From: Myxococcales bacterium
GTDB lineage: Bacteria > Myxococcota > Myxococcia > Myxococcales > JAJYLH01
DNA: 64,000 nt
Direction: 5' to 3'
NCBI GenBank assembly: GCA_021787845.1
Contig: JAJYLH010000024.1
Span: forward strand, 1-64,000
The notes under the pieces are model-generated. The model saw only the letters and a list, made by a program, of their open reading frames with translations. It searched no databases and was not told the origin of the DNA. The position numbers were made by a program, and so were the translations under genes. Positions 49,182 to 57,340 of this stretch are shown here, in pieces. Positions within the stretch are counted from its first letter, which is position 1. Each line of letters begins with the position of its first letter.

Positions 49182-52127
49182 TCACCCGCGATCGATGACG
49201 TCGATTTCGACCACGTGCGGCAGCTCGTCTTCGCCCAGCTTCAACGTCTCCACCGCCAGGTGCCTCGCCTCGTCGACGATGGCGAGCTCCTGGACCCGGT
49301 CGACGCCGTCGACGCCCTCGACCAGCGGGTAGATGTCCGCCTTGCCCACCGCGCGCCCGAACGGCCAGCCGGTGCCCTTCTGCCCTCCTTTGAGCGGGTG
49401 GAGGAGCTTCTTCACCTTCTCGCGGATGTCGCTCTTCGCCCGGTCGACGGTGGCGCCCGGCTTGAGCGAGATGGTCAGCCGGATGGAGCAGTCGATGTAG
49501 CGGGGCTTTCCCACCTGGACCTTGGCGGTGATGAGCCGCCGCTTCTCGATGAAGGCGCCGACCTGGTCGATGAGGTCGCGGCTCGGGACCACGTGGCCTT
49601 CGTCCTGGCGGTCGGCCTTGGGGACGAGCAGGAGGACGACGCTGCCGTCCTTCGGGCTCTGGACGCACTTCGCCCGCGCCACCCGGCGGCTCGCCGCCAT
49701 CGCGAGCTGCTCGTAGTCCTCGCCGGTGATGGCCCGGTCGCGGTTCTTGATCGCGTACGTCCCGCGCTTCTTCGCCTCCTCGACCGACTCGGCGTCGGCG
49801 CCGCCCTGCGCGGGGAACGGGTTGTCCACCGTCTGCACGAACGCGATGGCCTGCTTCAAGACCGTGAGGGTGTGCGCGCCGACGTTGCCGGCGCCGCCGC
49901 CGCCGATGCGGTAGGTCGCCTTGACGTTGTCCCGCCCGGCCGGCGGCGGCAGCCCGTTGCGACCGTCGCCGAAGAAGAGCTCGCCCTTGATCGGGTCGAG
50001 CACGTAGTGGCGCGAGGTCGGCCCCGACTCGAAGAAGTGGTCCACCCGGTGGTAGCGCACCCAGGACCCGGCACCGCCCTCGTCCGGCAGGAGCGCTTCC
50101 TCTCCCTCCTCGGCCAGAATCGCCGGACGATCCTCCGCGCTCGGCGGGTCGGGCTCCAACACCCAGAGCTGCAGGCCCGCGAGGACCGGCGCGTTCGAGA
50201 GCTGCATCTCTTGGAGGGCGTTGCCGTCCGCGCTGCCGACCACCTCTTCGAGGCTCTCCCCGTGAATCGCGTCCACCGCGTTCAAGAGAATCGCCCGCAA
50301 GACCGGCGCCTGGTCGTAGGCGCCCGACTCGAGCCGCGCCCGGAACCAGAACGCCTCGGTGTCGAACTCCACCCGGGGCGCCATCTCCCGCGGGCCTTCG
50401 AACTCCAGGTAGCCCGAGCGGGTGAAGCCGTGGGTGCCATCCTGCGGCAACAGGTCGACCCAGCGGGCGCCGTCCCACGACTCCCAGACCACCCGCGGTC
50501 CCTTGCCGGTGTAGTCCTGGTCGGCGCCACCCGGCTCCGACTCCTCGTCCAGCTTGAAGTAGAGGGCGCAGGTCTTGCGCGGGAAGGGCTCGGTGAACGC
50601 GAGGTAGACGGCAGGGCTCTCGTCCTGGTTCGGGAGGAAGGGCTGGAAGTAGACGTAGGGGGTGGCCGCGTCCTCGCTGTGGTTGCGGTAGGAGAAGTCG
50701 TTGTAGGTGAGGACGTGCGTCGCGCCCTTCGGCTCGCGCACGTACTTGAAGACCACGTTCTTCAGGAGCGGGGGCCGGAGCGGGCGGTCGTCCTTGAACT
50801 GCCAGTCGTTGCCCACCAGCTCGTAGGAGCCGGGCTGGCCGTAGTTGCCCGCGTTGATGCGCGCCCGGATCCAGAAGCTCTTCTGCCCACCGACCTCGGC
50901 CTCCTTCAGGTCGAACGGGCGGTCGAAGGTGATGCTCCCGTTGCGGGCGAAGGCGTTGGTCGAATCGAGGAACTTGTACTCGCCCTGCTCGCCGGAGACG
51001 CCCATCGCGCCCGTGCGCCCGAGCTCCGCCCACTTGCGGCCGTTCCAATACTCGTAGAGCACGACGAGGTCCGGCGACGGTTCTGGAGGGTTCGCCACCT
51101 GCACGTCGGCCAGCTCGACCTCGACCCTCACCCGCGCGTCCGGCTGGCCCAGCACCTCGCCGTGCGCGAGGTAGAGCGAGTAGTCGTAGGCCGGCTCCTC
51201 GCCGAAGGGATGGAAGCTCTTGCCCTGCTCGATGGGGAGGAAGATGAAGTTGCCGATGTTCGCGAAGCCGTGCTCGGGCGGGATGCCTTCGCCCAGGATC
51301 TCCACCCGGAAGAGGACGTTGTCGAGCTGCACCGCTTTGGGCTCGGGCAAGGGCTCCACCAGCTTGCCGCGGATCCAGCAGGTCGAGATGCCGTTGACCT
51401 CGGTCTTCTCGATGCCCGGGTGCGAGTTGAAGGCGAGGTGGCCGGGGCCGCGGCTCTCGGCGCGGTTTTGCGCCATCTCCCGCCAGCGCTTGCCGTCCCA
51501 GTACTGCCACTCGGTGATCTGCGGCACCTGGGGCCCGGTCGAGCCCGGCATCCGCTCGAAGAGCACGTCGACCGCGCACTCCTCGTTGAGCGCCGCCAGC
51601 CGGTCGTCCCCGAGATAGAGGAAACGCTCGACCTCGGTCGCCCCGGCGAAGAGGCTCTCCTTCGCCTCGTCGGTCGCCAGCGCCTCGGTGTGGTCGGTGA
51701 CCTGGCCCCGATGGGAGCTGACCGCCCGCGTCACCTTCACCGGCAACAGCGGCAGGTCCTTCGCGGTCTCGAAGGTGACCGGCTCGCCGCCCCCCGCTTG
51801 CAGCGTCGCGACCTGGGTGCGCTTGGGCAGGACGAGGTCGGTCAAACCCTCCGCCGGCTCGAACTGGAGCACCACCTTCGCCGGCTCCGGCGGCAACAGC
51901 CGCACGCCGATGAGGTCCAGGAAGGTGAGGAAGTTCTTTTCCGGCACCTTGTTCAGCCGGTAGAGGGTCATCTCCGTCATCCAGGCGTACAGCTCGAGCA
52001 GCGTCACGCCCGGGTCCGACGGGTTGTGGTTCGTCCACTCCGGACAGTAGCGGGGAATCAGGCGAACCGACTCGTCGACGATCTGCTTCCAGGTCCGGTC
52101 GTCGAGGTTCGGGATGGGCAGCGTCAT
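49182..52127 (-). CDS. Baseplate J-like protein (TIGR02243-type)
   Basis: The 981-residue product begins MTLPIPNLDDRTWKQIVDES, VRLIPRYCPEWTNHNPSDPG, VTLLELYAWMTEMTLYRLNK, the signature start of putative baseplate assembly proteins. The C-terminal part has baseplate-J motifs (GELFFGDGRNGLPPPAGRDN, VKATYRIGGGGAGNVGAHTL, AITGEDYEQLAMAASRRVAR). The middle is a long beta-rich region with Trp-containing repeats (EYWNGRKWAELGR). It would form the wedge of a contractile baseplate. ATG 52127 is chosen; the frame is open further upstream to 52691, into the gp25 gene. Confidence 0.9.
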   Translation of the reverse strand: MTLPIPNLDDRTWKQIVDESVRLIPRYCPEWTNHNPSDPGVTLLELYAWMTEMTLYRLNKVPEKNFLTFLDLIGVRLLPPEPAKVVLQFEPAEGLTDLVLPKRTQVATLQAGGGEPVTFETAKDLPLLPVKVTRAVSSHRGQVTDHTEALATDEAKESLFAGATEVERFLYLGDDRLAALNEECAVDVLFERMPGSTGPQVPQITEWQYWDGKRWREMAQNRAESRGPGHLAFNSHPGIEKTEVNGISTCWIRGKLVEPLPEPKAVQLDNVLFRVEILGEGIPPEHGFANIGNFIFLPIEQGKSFHPFGEEPAYDYSLYLAHGEVLGQPDARVRVEVELADVQVANPPEPSPDLVVLYEYWNGRKWAELGRTGAMGVSGEQGEYKFLDSTNAFARNGSITFDRPFDLKEAEVGGQKSFWIRARINAGNYGQPGSYELVGNDWQFKDDRPLRPPLLKNVVFKYVREPKGATHVLTYNDFSYRNHSEDAATPYVYFQPFLPNQDESPAVYLAFTEPFPRKTCALYFKLDEESEPGGADQDYTGKGPRVVWESWDGARWVDLLPQDGTHGFTRSGYLEFEGPREMAPRVEFDTEAFWFRARLESGAYDQAPVLRAILLNAVDAIHGESLEEVVGSADGNALQEMQLSNAPVLAGLQLWVLEPDPPSAEDRPAILAEEGEEALLPDEGGAGSWVRYHRVDHFFESGPTSRHYVLDPIKGELFFGDGRNGLPPPAGRDNVKATYRIGGGGAGNVGAHTLTVLKQAIAFVQTVDNPFPAQGGADAESVEEAKKRGTYAIKNRDRAITGEDYEQLAMAASRRVARAKCVQSPKDGSVVLLLVPKADRQDEGHVVPSRDLIDQVGAFIEKRRLITAKVQVGKPRYIDCSIRLTISLKPGATVDRAKSDIREKVKKLLHPLKGGQKGTGWPFGRAVGKADIYPLVEGVDGVDRVQELAIVDEARHLAVETLKLGEDELPHVVEIDVIDRG

Positions 52128-52198
52128 CGCTTCAAAGCCTCGAGAAAGCGGTGCCGCTCGCCTCACGCGCGTCGCGCGAGGAGGGCACCTTCTGCCGG

Positions 52199-52588
52199 TC
52201 AGCTTCCGGTCAGGTAGAAGGGGAACACCAGGTTGTGGATGGAATTGGTCGCCCGGATCTCGTAGCGCAGCTCGACCAGGATCCGCTCGGCCTGGTCCGG
52301 GTCGGCCCGCACCTCCACCTCGACGTTGCGGATGCGCGGTTCCCACTTGGCGAGCGCCTCTTCCACGTGGTGCGCCACCAGGGTGTGGGTCCCCACGTTG
52401 TTCGGCGCGAAGACCAGGTCGTGGATGCCGCAGCCGAAGTCGGGCCGCATCGCCCGCTCGCCCTTGGCGGTGCCGAGGACGATGCGCACGCCCTCCTCGA
52501 CGTTGTCCTCGTAGCGGCTCGTCGCGACGCCCCCCGAGGGGTCGGTGGAGAAACCGAACTTGAACCCGACGCCGAGAAAGTTGCCCAT
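52199..52588 (-). CDS. gp25/GPW-family baseplate wedge protein
   Basis: The 129-residue product fits the gpW/gp25 family: MGNFLGVGFKFGFSTDPSGG, DNVEEGVRIVLGTAKGERAM, RPDFGCGIHDLVFAPNNVGT, HHVEEALAKWEPRIRNVEVE. This lysozyme-like wedge subunit links baseplate and tail. It lies 71 bases upstream of the baseplate J-like gene, on the same strand. Length is typical. Confidence 0.9.
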   Translation of the reverse strand: MGNFLGVGFKFGFSTDPSGGVATSRYEDNVEEGVRIVLGTAKGERAMRPDFGCGIHDLVFAPNNVGTHTLVAHHVEEALAKWEPRIRNVEVEVRADPDQAERILVELRYEIRATNSIHNLVFPFYLTGS

Positions 52589-52693
52589 CGCCCCTCACCT
52601 GGACCGCCGCCGACAAGCGGCACCGCCACCGGCCACCGCCAGCGCCGCCGCTCTGCGCGGGTCGGGGAGTCGCCGAACGCTCGCGGCCCAAGG

Positions 52694-52897
52694 TCAGGCC
52701 GAGGTGTTCTGAAACTCCACCGACCGCCCGCAGGTCGGGCAGGTCACGGTGATCCGGTCACCCTGCTCTTCCACCCGCAGGCCGTCCGCCTGGCACTCGG
52801 GACAGGGCACCTGCGCGCCGCGACCCGACATCACCGCGTCGATGACTTCGTACCAGACGCTTTCCAGCGCCGCGAGTTGGTCCTCGTCTCGTTCCAC
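52694..52897 (-). CDS. Small zinc-ribbon protein
   Basis: The 67-residue product has two CxxC pairs (CPECQADG and CPTCGRSV) and an N-terminal helix (RDEDQLAALESVWYEVIDAV). It probably binds one zinc. It sits between the FHA and gp25 genes, about 105 bases from the next. Small zinc ribbons recur in this cluster (also in 42569-43081 and 41066-42514). GTG 52897 is the start. Confidence 0.7.
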   Translation of the reverse strand: MERDEDQLAALESVWYEVIDAVMSGRGAQVPCPECQADGLRVEEQGDRITVTCPTCGRSVEFQNTSA

Positions 52898-53071
52898 GGG
52901 GCGGTGTCATACCACACTGGGCTTCCGCCGCAAGCGGGGTCTTGCGCGCGCGTTCGCCGGAGCGGTGCAGGGGCAGCTTCTCGACGCGACGCGGCGGGGC
53001 CGGACGGCGAACGCAGGCCCTGGGCGCTCGTCCTCGCCGAGAAGCTCCTGCGCTTCCCCCGCGCTGGCGAG

Positions 53072-53437
53072 CTAGGGGCCCCGGCTCGCCGTCGGCGTGA
53101 GGACGAAGACGAACGCGATCTGGCCGATGGCGATTTCGTCGCCGTCTCTGAGCAGCACCGGTCCCGCCACCCGTTGGCCGTTCAAGACCGTTCCCGCCAC
53201 CGAGCTCAGGTCGGAGAGGTAGAAGCCGTCGGTCCGCCGTTCGATGCGCGCGTGCACCCGGGAAACCGCCGGGTCGTCCAGCTCCAGGTGGCTCGAGTCC
53301 GCCCGGCCGATCAACGTCTCGTCGAGCACCAGCGGGAAGATGGTCCCCCGCTCGGGCCCGCGAACGATCGCCAGGGACGGGCCCCGAATCCCGTCGCTCA
53401 CCACCTTGCCGGGCGGCACCATCGGCGGCTCTCGCAA
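53072..53437 (-). CDS. FHA-domain protein
   Basis: The 121-residue product is mainly one FHA domain: SLAIVRGPERGTIFPLVLDE, TLIGRADSSHLELDDPAVSR, VHARIERRTDGFYLSDLSSV, AGTVLNGQRV. The Gly-Arg, SRxH and NGQ positions are present. It lies 19 bases from the kinase gene (53457), strongly suggesting a phosphothreonine readout of that kinase. The start is likely 53437 or a few codons later. Confidence 0.9.
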   Translation of the reverse strand: MREPPMVPPGKVVSDGIRGPSLAIVRGPERGTIFPLVLDETLIGRADSSHLELDDPAVSRVHARIERRTDGFYLSDLSSVAGTVLNGQRVAGPVLLRDGDEIAIGQIAFVFVLTPTASRGP

Positions 53438-53456
53438 CGAAGACGCGCCAAGAGCG

Positions 53457-55577
53457 CTATTGCGGCGGGAGGAACTTCACCATCAGCCGCGGCGGGAAGG
53501 CCTGCTGGGGACGCTTGAACTCGATCTTGATCAGCCCTTTCGACAGGTCCATCGCCTGCGGCGTCTTCCCCACCGTGCCGTCGTCGACCGCGATGATCGA
53601 CCACGGGTCGGTGCTGACCACCGCCGTCATGCGCTTCCCGGAAACCTTGTAGCGGATGGTGATTCGCATCGGGCTCGAGGCATCCCCGATGCGGAAGGTG
53701 CCCGTCTGGTCCTTCAGCACGATCTTCGGCGGAGCCGCGCCCAGGCTCTTGCCGTCCAACCGGGTCGGCATCTCCGGCATCGCCCGCAAGAGGAGCGCGC
53801 CGACCGGCTTCACCTCCGCCACCTCCGCCGGAGCCTTCTTCTTCTCCGCGCGCTTCTCCTCCTGACGCCGGTGCTCGTCCTTGCGCGTCTCTTCCTGCCG
53901 CTGCTGCTCGTCGTGCTTCGCCTCGTGCTGCTGGTCCGTCGCGGCGTGGTTCTCGGCGAGCGTGCCGTTGCCCCCCGGCGGCGTGACCGGCTTTCCCGCC
54001 TCGCCCGGCTTCGCCACCGGGGCCGCCGGGTTCGCCGCTGGCGCCGGAGGATGCGCGACCGTCGCCGCCGGGGCCTTCACCGTCTGGGCGGAAGCGGTCA
54101 TGGACGGCGGCACCGCTGCTGGCTTCTTGACCGGCGTCGCGGCGATCGGCACCGCTACCGCCGGGCTCGCGCCCTTCCGGTTCATCGTCAAGAGGAACGC
54201 CACGACCGCGATGCTGCCCAGCAGCACCCCCACCCCGATGCCGACCACGAGCCCGGTCTTCGAGCTCTTGCGCGGCGGAGCCTGGAGGTCGGCGGCGCCG
54301 ATGAACATCGTGCGCTGGACCGGCTCCTCCTCCGGCGGGGGCGGCGGCGCCCGCCGGGGTGAGGCGTGCGCCTGCTGCTGGGCGATGAGCTTCTGCCGCG
54401 CGGCGTCCATCTGCCGGCGCAGCTCCTCGCTGTCGGCGCCCTGGCCCATCACCAGGGTGCCGCCCGGCTCCTCGTCGCCCGACCTGCCCGCCACGGAGGG
54501 CACCCGGACGCCGGGGCTGGAGACCCGGGCGCTCGGGCTACTCGGCAGCCGTGCCCCTGGGCTGGAGGGCAGCCGGGCATTTTCGGAGGGGAGGCGGGCG
54601 CCGGGCCGGCTCGGCAGCTTGGCGCCGCCGGTCTCCTGCATCAGCTTCTGCTCTTCGTCCAGGGAGGAGCGGAACAGGCGGCCGACGAACTGACCCAGCC
54701 GCTCGCCCGCCGGGGGCACGAGGACGTTCTTCAGGTCCTCGGCCATGTCGCCGCAGTCCTGGTAGCGCTTCTCCCGGTCCTTCGCGAGGGCGCGGGCGAC
54801 GATCGGGTCGAAGCCGGCGAGGGACGGGTCGAACTCGCTGGGCGGCGGCGGGTCGAGCCGCTGAATCGCTTCCAGGGACAACACCACGTTCGGCTTGTGG
54901 AACGGGTTCTCCCCGCAGAGCATCTCGTAGAGCGTGATGCCGGCGGCGAAGATGTCGGAGCGCTTGTCCAGCTTCTTCGCCATCGATTGTTCGGGCGACA
55001 TGTAGACGAACTTGCCCTTGATCATCCCGGCTTCGGTCTTGACCTGGCTCATCTCGCTCTTGGCGATGCCCCAGTCGATGATCTTCACGTCGCCGTTGTA
55101 GGAGAGCAGCAGGTTCGACGGGTTCAGGTCGCGGTGGACCAGGTTCAGCGGCTGGCCCAGGTCGTCGGTCAGGTTGTGGGCGTAGCTCATCCCTTCGCAC
55201 ATCTGGACCGCGACGTCCTTGATCAGGCCCAGCGGCATCCGCTCCTTGCGCTTGCCGCACTCTTCGAGAATCTGGTTCAGGGCCTTGCCCGACACGTATT
55301 CCATCGTCAGGAAGTACGACTGCGATTCCTCGTCCAGTCCGAAGTCGAAGACGCTGACGATGTTGCGGTGGGTCATCTTCGCGGCGAGCGCGGCCTCGCC
55401 CAGGAAGCCCTGGATGAACTCCTTGTTGTCGGTCAGGTGGGGCAGCACCTTCTTGAGCGCCACGGTCTTCGAGAACCCGCCCGGCCCCGACTGGCGCGCG
55501 ATGTAGATTTCGCCCATCCCGCCCTGGGCGATGCGCTTGATCAGGAAGTACTTGCCGAAATAGGTCCCCGCGGACAT
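53457..55577 (-). CDS. Transmembrane serine/threonine protein kinase
   Basis: The 706-residue product has a kinase domain at 1-290: AQGGMGEIYIARQ (P-loop), VALKKVLPHL (Lys42), HRDLNPSNLLLSYNG near 146, IIDWGIAKS (DWG for DFG), PEQSMAKKLDKRSDIFAAG. A Pro/Ser linker follows, then one membrane helix near 442 (GLVVGIGVGVLLGSIAVVAF). The extracytosolic part is Ala/Pro-rich, and the C-terminal domain is PEGA-like (LLRAMPEMPTRLDGKSLGAA). It probably phosphorylates FHA partners next door. ATG 55577 is chosen; the kinase fold begins immediately. Confidence 0.92.
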   Translation of the reverse strand: MSAGTYFGKYFLIKRIAQGGMGEIYIARQSGPGGFSKTVALKKVLPHLTDNKEFIQGFLGEAALAAKMTHRNIVSVFDFGLDEESQSYFLTMEYVSGKALNQILEECGKRKERMPLGLIKDVAVQMCEGMSYAHNLTDDLGQPLNLVHRDLNPSNLLLSYNGDVKIIDWGIAKSEMSQVKTEAGMIKGKFVYMSPEQSMAKKLDKRSDIFAAGITLYEMLCGENPFHKPNVVLSLEAIQRLDPPPPSEFDPSLAGFDPIVARALAKDREKRYQDCGDMAEDLKNVLVPPAGERLGQFVGRLFRSSLDEEQKLMQETGGAKLPSRPGARLPSENARLPSSPGARLPSSPSARVSSPGVRVPSVAGRSGDEEPGGTLVMGQGADSEELRRQMDAARQKLIAQQQAHASPRRAPPPPPEEEPVQRTMFIGAADLQAPPRKSSKTGLVVGIGVGVLLGSIAVVAFLLTMNRKGASPAVAVPIAATPVKKPAAVPPSMTASAQTVKAPAATVAHPPAPAANPAAPVAKPGEAGKPVTPPGGNGTLAENHAATDQQHEAKHDEQQRQEETRKDEHRRQEEKRAEKKKAPAEVAEVKPVGALLLRAMPEMPTRLDGKSLGAAPPKIVLKDQTGTFRIGDASSPMRITIRYKVSGKRMTAVVSTDPWSIIAVDDGTVGKTPQAMDLSKGLIKIEFKRPQQAFPPRLMVKFLPPQ

Positions 55578-55768
55578 TTTCGACCCCTTCGCTCGCCGGC
55601 GCGCAGGCGAGAGCCGCCCACCGTATCGCCTCGCCGGCCCGGAGATCAAGCGATACCCCCAGGGCGCCAAGGCGCGTCGGCTCGACGGCGCCAGGCTCCG
55701 GGCTCCAGCGACGAAACAACGTCCCGCCCGGTCGATCGATCTGTCGCCTGGCCGATTCTGTCAGGGCT

Positions 55769-56503
55769 TCAGAACCGCTTCAGGAAGGCGGCGAGCGCGG
55801 CGGCGAACGCCTCCGGTTTCTCCAGCGCCGGCAGATGACCGGCGCCCGCGATTCCGACGTACCTCGCGTCCTTCAGCCGGGAAGCGAGGTCCTGCATCGG
55901 TCCCGGCGAGGTCAGCACGTCGGCCTCGCCGCAGACGACCAGCGCCGGCACCTCCATGCCAGGCAGGAGCGCTACCGAGTTGGGGCGGTCGCGCAAGGCC
56001 CGGGCGCCGGCGGCCACCGCCTTCGGCGACTGCGCTTCGATGAGCCGGCGAGCGCAGGCGACCACCTCTGGGGGCGCTCCCGGCGCGAGCAAGCTGGGCA
56101 ACGCCCGGGTCGCGTAGGGCGCGAGCGACTTCTCCTCGAGCACGGTCCTCGCCACCTCGTCGCGGGCGCGCTTCTGCTCCGGCCCGTCGGCCTCGGCCCG
56201 GGTGTCGGCGAAGACGAGCCCTGCCGGCCGCCTCTCCCGCGCGTGGCGGCGCCAGTAGGCGAAAGCGACGTAGCCGCCCATCGAGAGGCCGCCGAGGACG
56301 AAGCGCGTCAGCCCGCGCGCCTCGACGTACCGGCGCAGGTGGTCCGCCATCGTGTCGATCGAATCGACCGGCTGCTCGGGAGAAGCGCCGTAGCCGGGCA
56401 GGTCCGGGGTGTGGACCCGGGCGGCGCCGGCGAGGCCCGGGACCGCCTCGGCGAAGAGGCGGGAGTCGAACGGGAAGGCATGGACCAGGACCAGGTCGAT
56501 CAT
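55769..56503 (-). CDS. Alpha/beta hydrolase (esterase-like)
   Basis: The 244-residue product has LVLVHAFPFDSRLFAEAVPG (oxyanion region), RVHTPDLPGYGASPEQPVDS, and the nucleophile elbow FVLGGLSMGGYVAFAYWRRH. The Asp in ALVVCGEADVLTSPG and the His in GIAGAGHLPALEKPEAF complete the triad. Substrate unknown. ATG 56503 (MIDLVLVHAFPFD) is preferred to 56530. It converges neither with nor belongs to the kinase unit upstream. Confidence 0.9.
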   Translation of the reverse strand: MIDLVLVHAFPFDSRLFAEAVPGLAGAARVHTPDLPGYGASPEQPVDSIDTMADHLRRYVEARGLTRFVLGGLSMGGYVAFAYWRRHARERRPAGLVFADTRAEADGPEQKRARDEVARTVLEEKSLAPYATRALPSLLAPGAPPEVVACARRLIEAQSPKAVAAGARALRDRPNSVALLPGMEVPALVVCGEADVLTSPGPMQDLASRLKDARYVGIAGAGHLPALEKPEAFAAALAAFLKRF

Positions 56504-56644
56504 CGAGGCGCTCCTGACGGTGCGCGGCATGATGCGCCGGGCAGCGCGCGAAAGTCACGGCGAAAGCGTGCCCGCGGGAGGCGCCGCCGCTCGGGCGCGG
56601 GACGGCGCTAGGATGAGCGGGCGGCTTCTCGAAAGGAGGCGACC

Positions 56645-57301
56645 ATGTGCGGCGGATTCAGCGGTTGGGGCGGCCCACCCTGGCCCGGCGGCGGCGGATT
56701 CGGCTGGCCGCAGGGGTTCTGCCCCCATTGCGGTCACCCGTGGCCGAGCACGGTCGCGTACGGTCCGCCTTTCGGCCACCCGCCGCCCGGCTATGGCCCG
56801 GCGCCCCTGCCCTGGCATTTCCACGCGATGGGCCCGGGACGGCACGGCGGGTACGGTCCTCCCCCGCCACCCTGGGGAGGACCTCCGACCGGCGGCGCGC
56901 CGCCCTGCTGCTGGGGTTTCGCTGGGGGCGTGCGCTGCTGGCCCACGCCACGCTGCCACGACTGCCACAACCATCACCATCACGACGATGGTGGTGAGGA
57001 GCGCTCCTGCGATCCGGGAGGGCCACCCTGGGGCGGTCCGCCGGGCAGTACCGGACCGGGTCCCTGGGGCCCGCCAGGCCACTGGGACCATCGCCCTCCT
57101 CACCGCGAGGCTCCTCCGCCGCCCCCGCACCGCGCTCCGCCACCTCGGCCGCCCGAGCGCGAGGCACCTGCGACGAGCGCCGCCGAGCAGCCCGCGCCCC
57201 CTCCGGCTCCGCCGAGCGCGCCGGCCGCTCCGCCCGAGACCGAGCACGAGCCGGCTCGTACCGGGCCCGACGAAGGCAAGGACGCCCCAGCGCGCGAGTA
57301 G
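56645..57301 (+). CDS. Gly/Pro/His/Cys-rich low-complexity protein
   Basis: The 218-residue product starts MCGGFSGWGGPPWPGGGGFG and runs through Pro/Gly/Trp-rich repeats, with clustered metal-type residues (CHDCHNHHHHDDGGEERSCD near 105-122). An Ala/Pro/Glu-rich end follows. AAAGGAGGCGACC before ATG 56645 is a strong ribosome site, supporting a real gene despite low complexity. It ends just before a convergent radical SAM gene. It could be a metal-binding structural protein or a substrate of the neighbouring enzymes. No homology is claimed. Confidence 0.65.
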   Translation: MCGGFSGWGGPPWPGGGGFGWPQGFCPHCGHPWPSTVAYGPPFGHPPPGYGPAPLPWHFHAMGPGRHGGYGPPPPPWGGPPTGGAPPCCWGFAGGVRCWPTPRCHDCHNHHHHDDGGEERSCDPGGPPWGGPPGSTGPGPWGPPGHWDHRPPHREAPPPPPHRAPPPRPPEREAPATSAAEQPAPPPAPPSAPAAPPETEHEPARTGPDEGKDAPARE

Positions 57302-57340
57302 CTTTCGCCCGCCCTCTGCGAAAACCGATTCGTCGCGGCT

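Noticed and set aside
56645-57301. RiPP precursor peptide for the radical SAM enzymes
   Set aside because: At 218 residues with long low-complexity repeats and no leader/core layout, it does not look like a precursor. Kept only as a possible partner.
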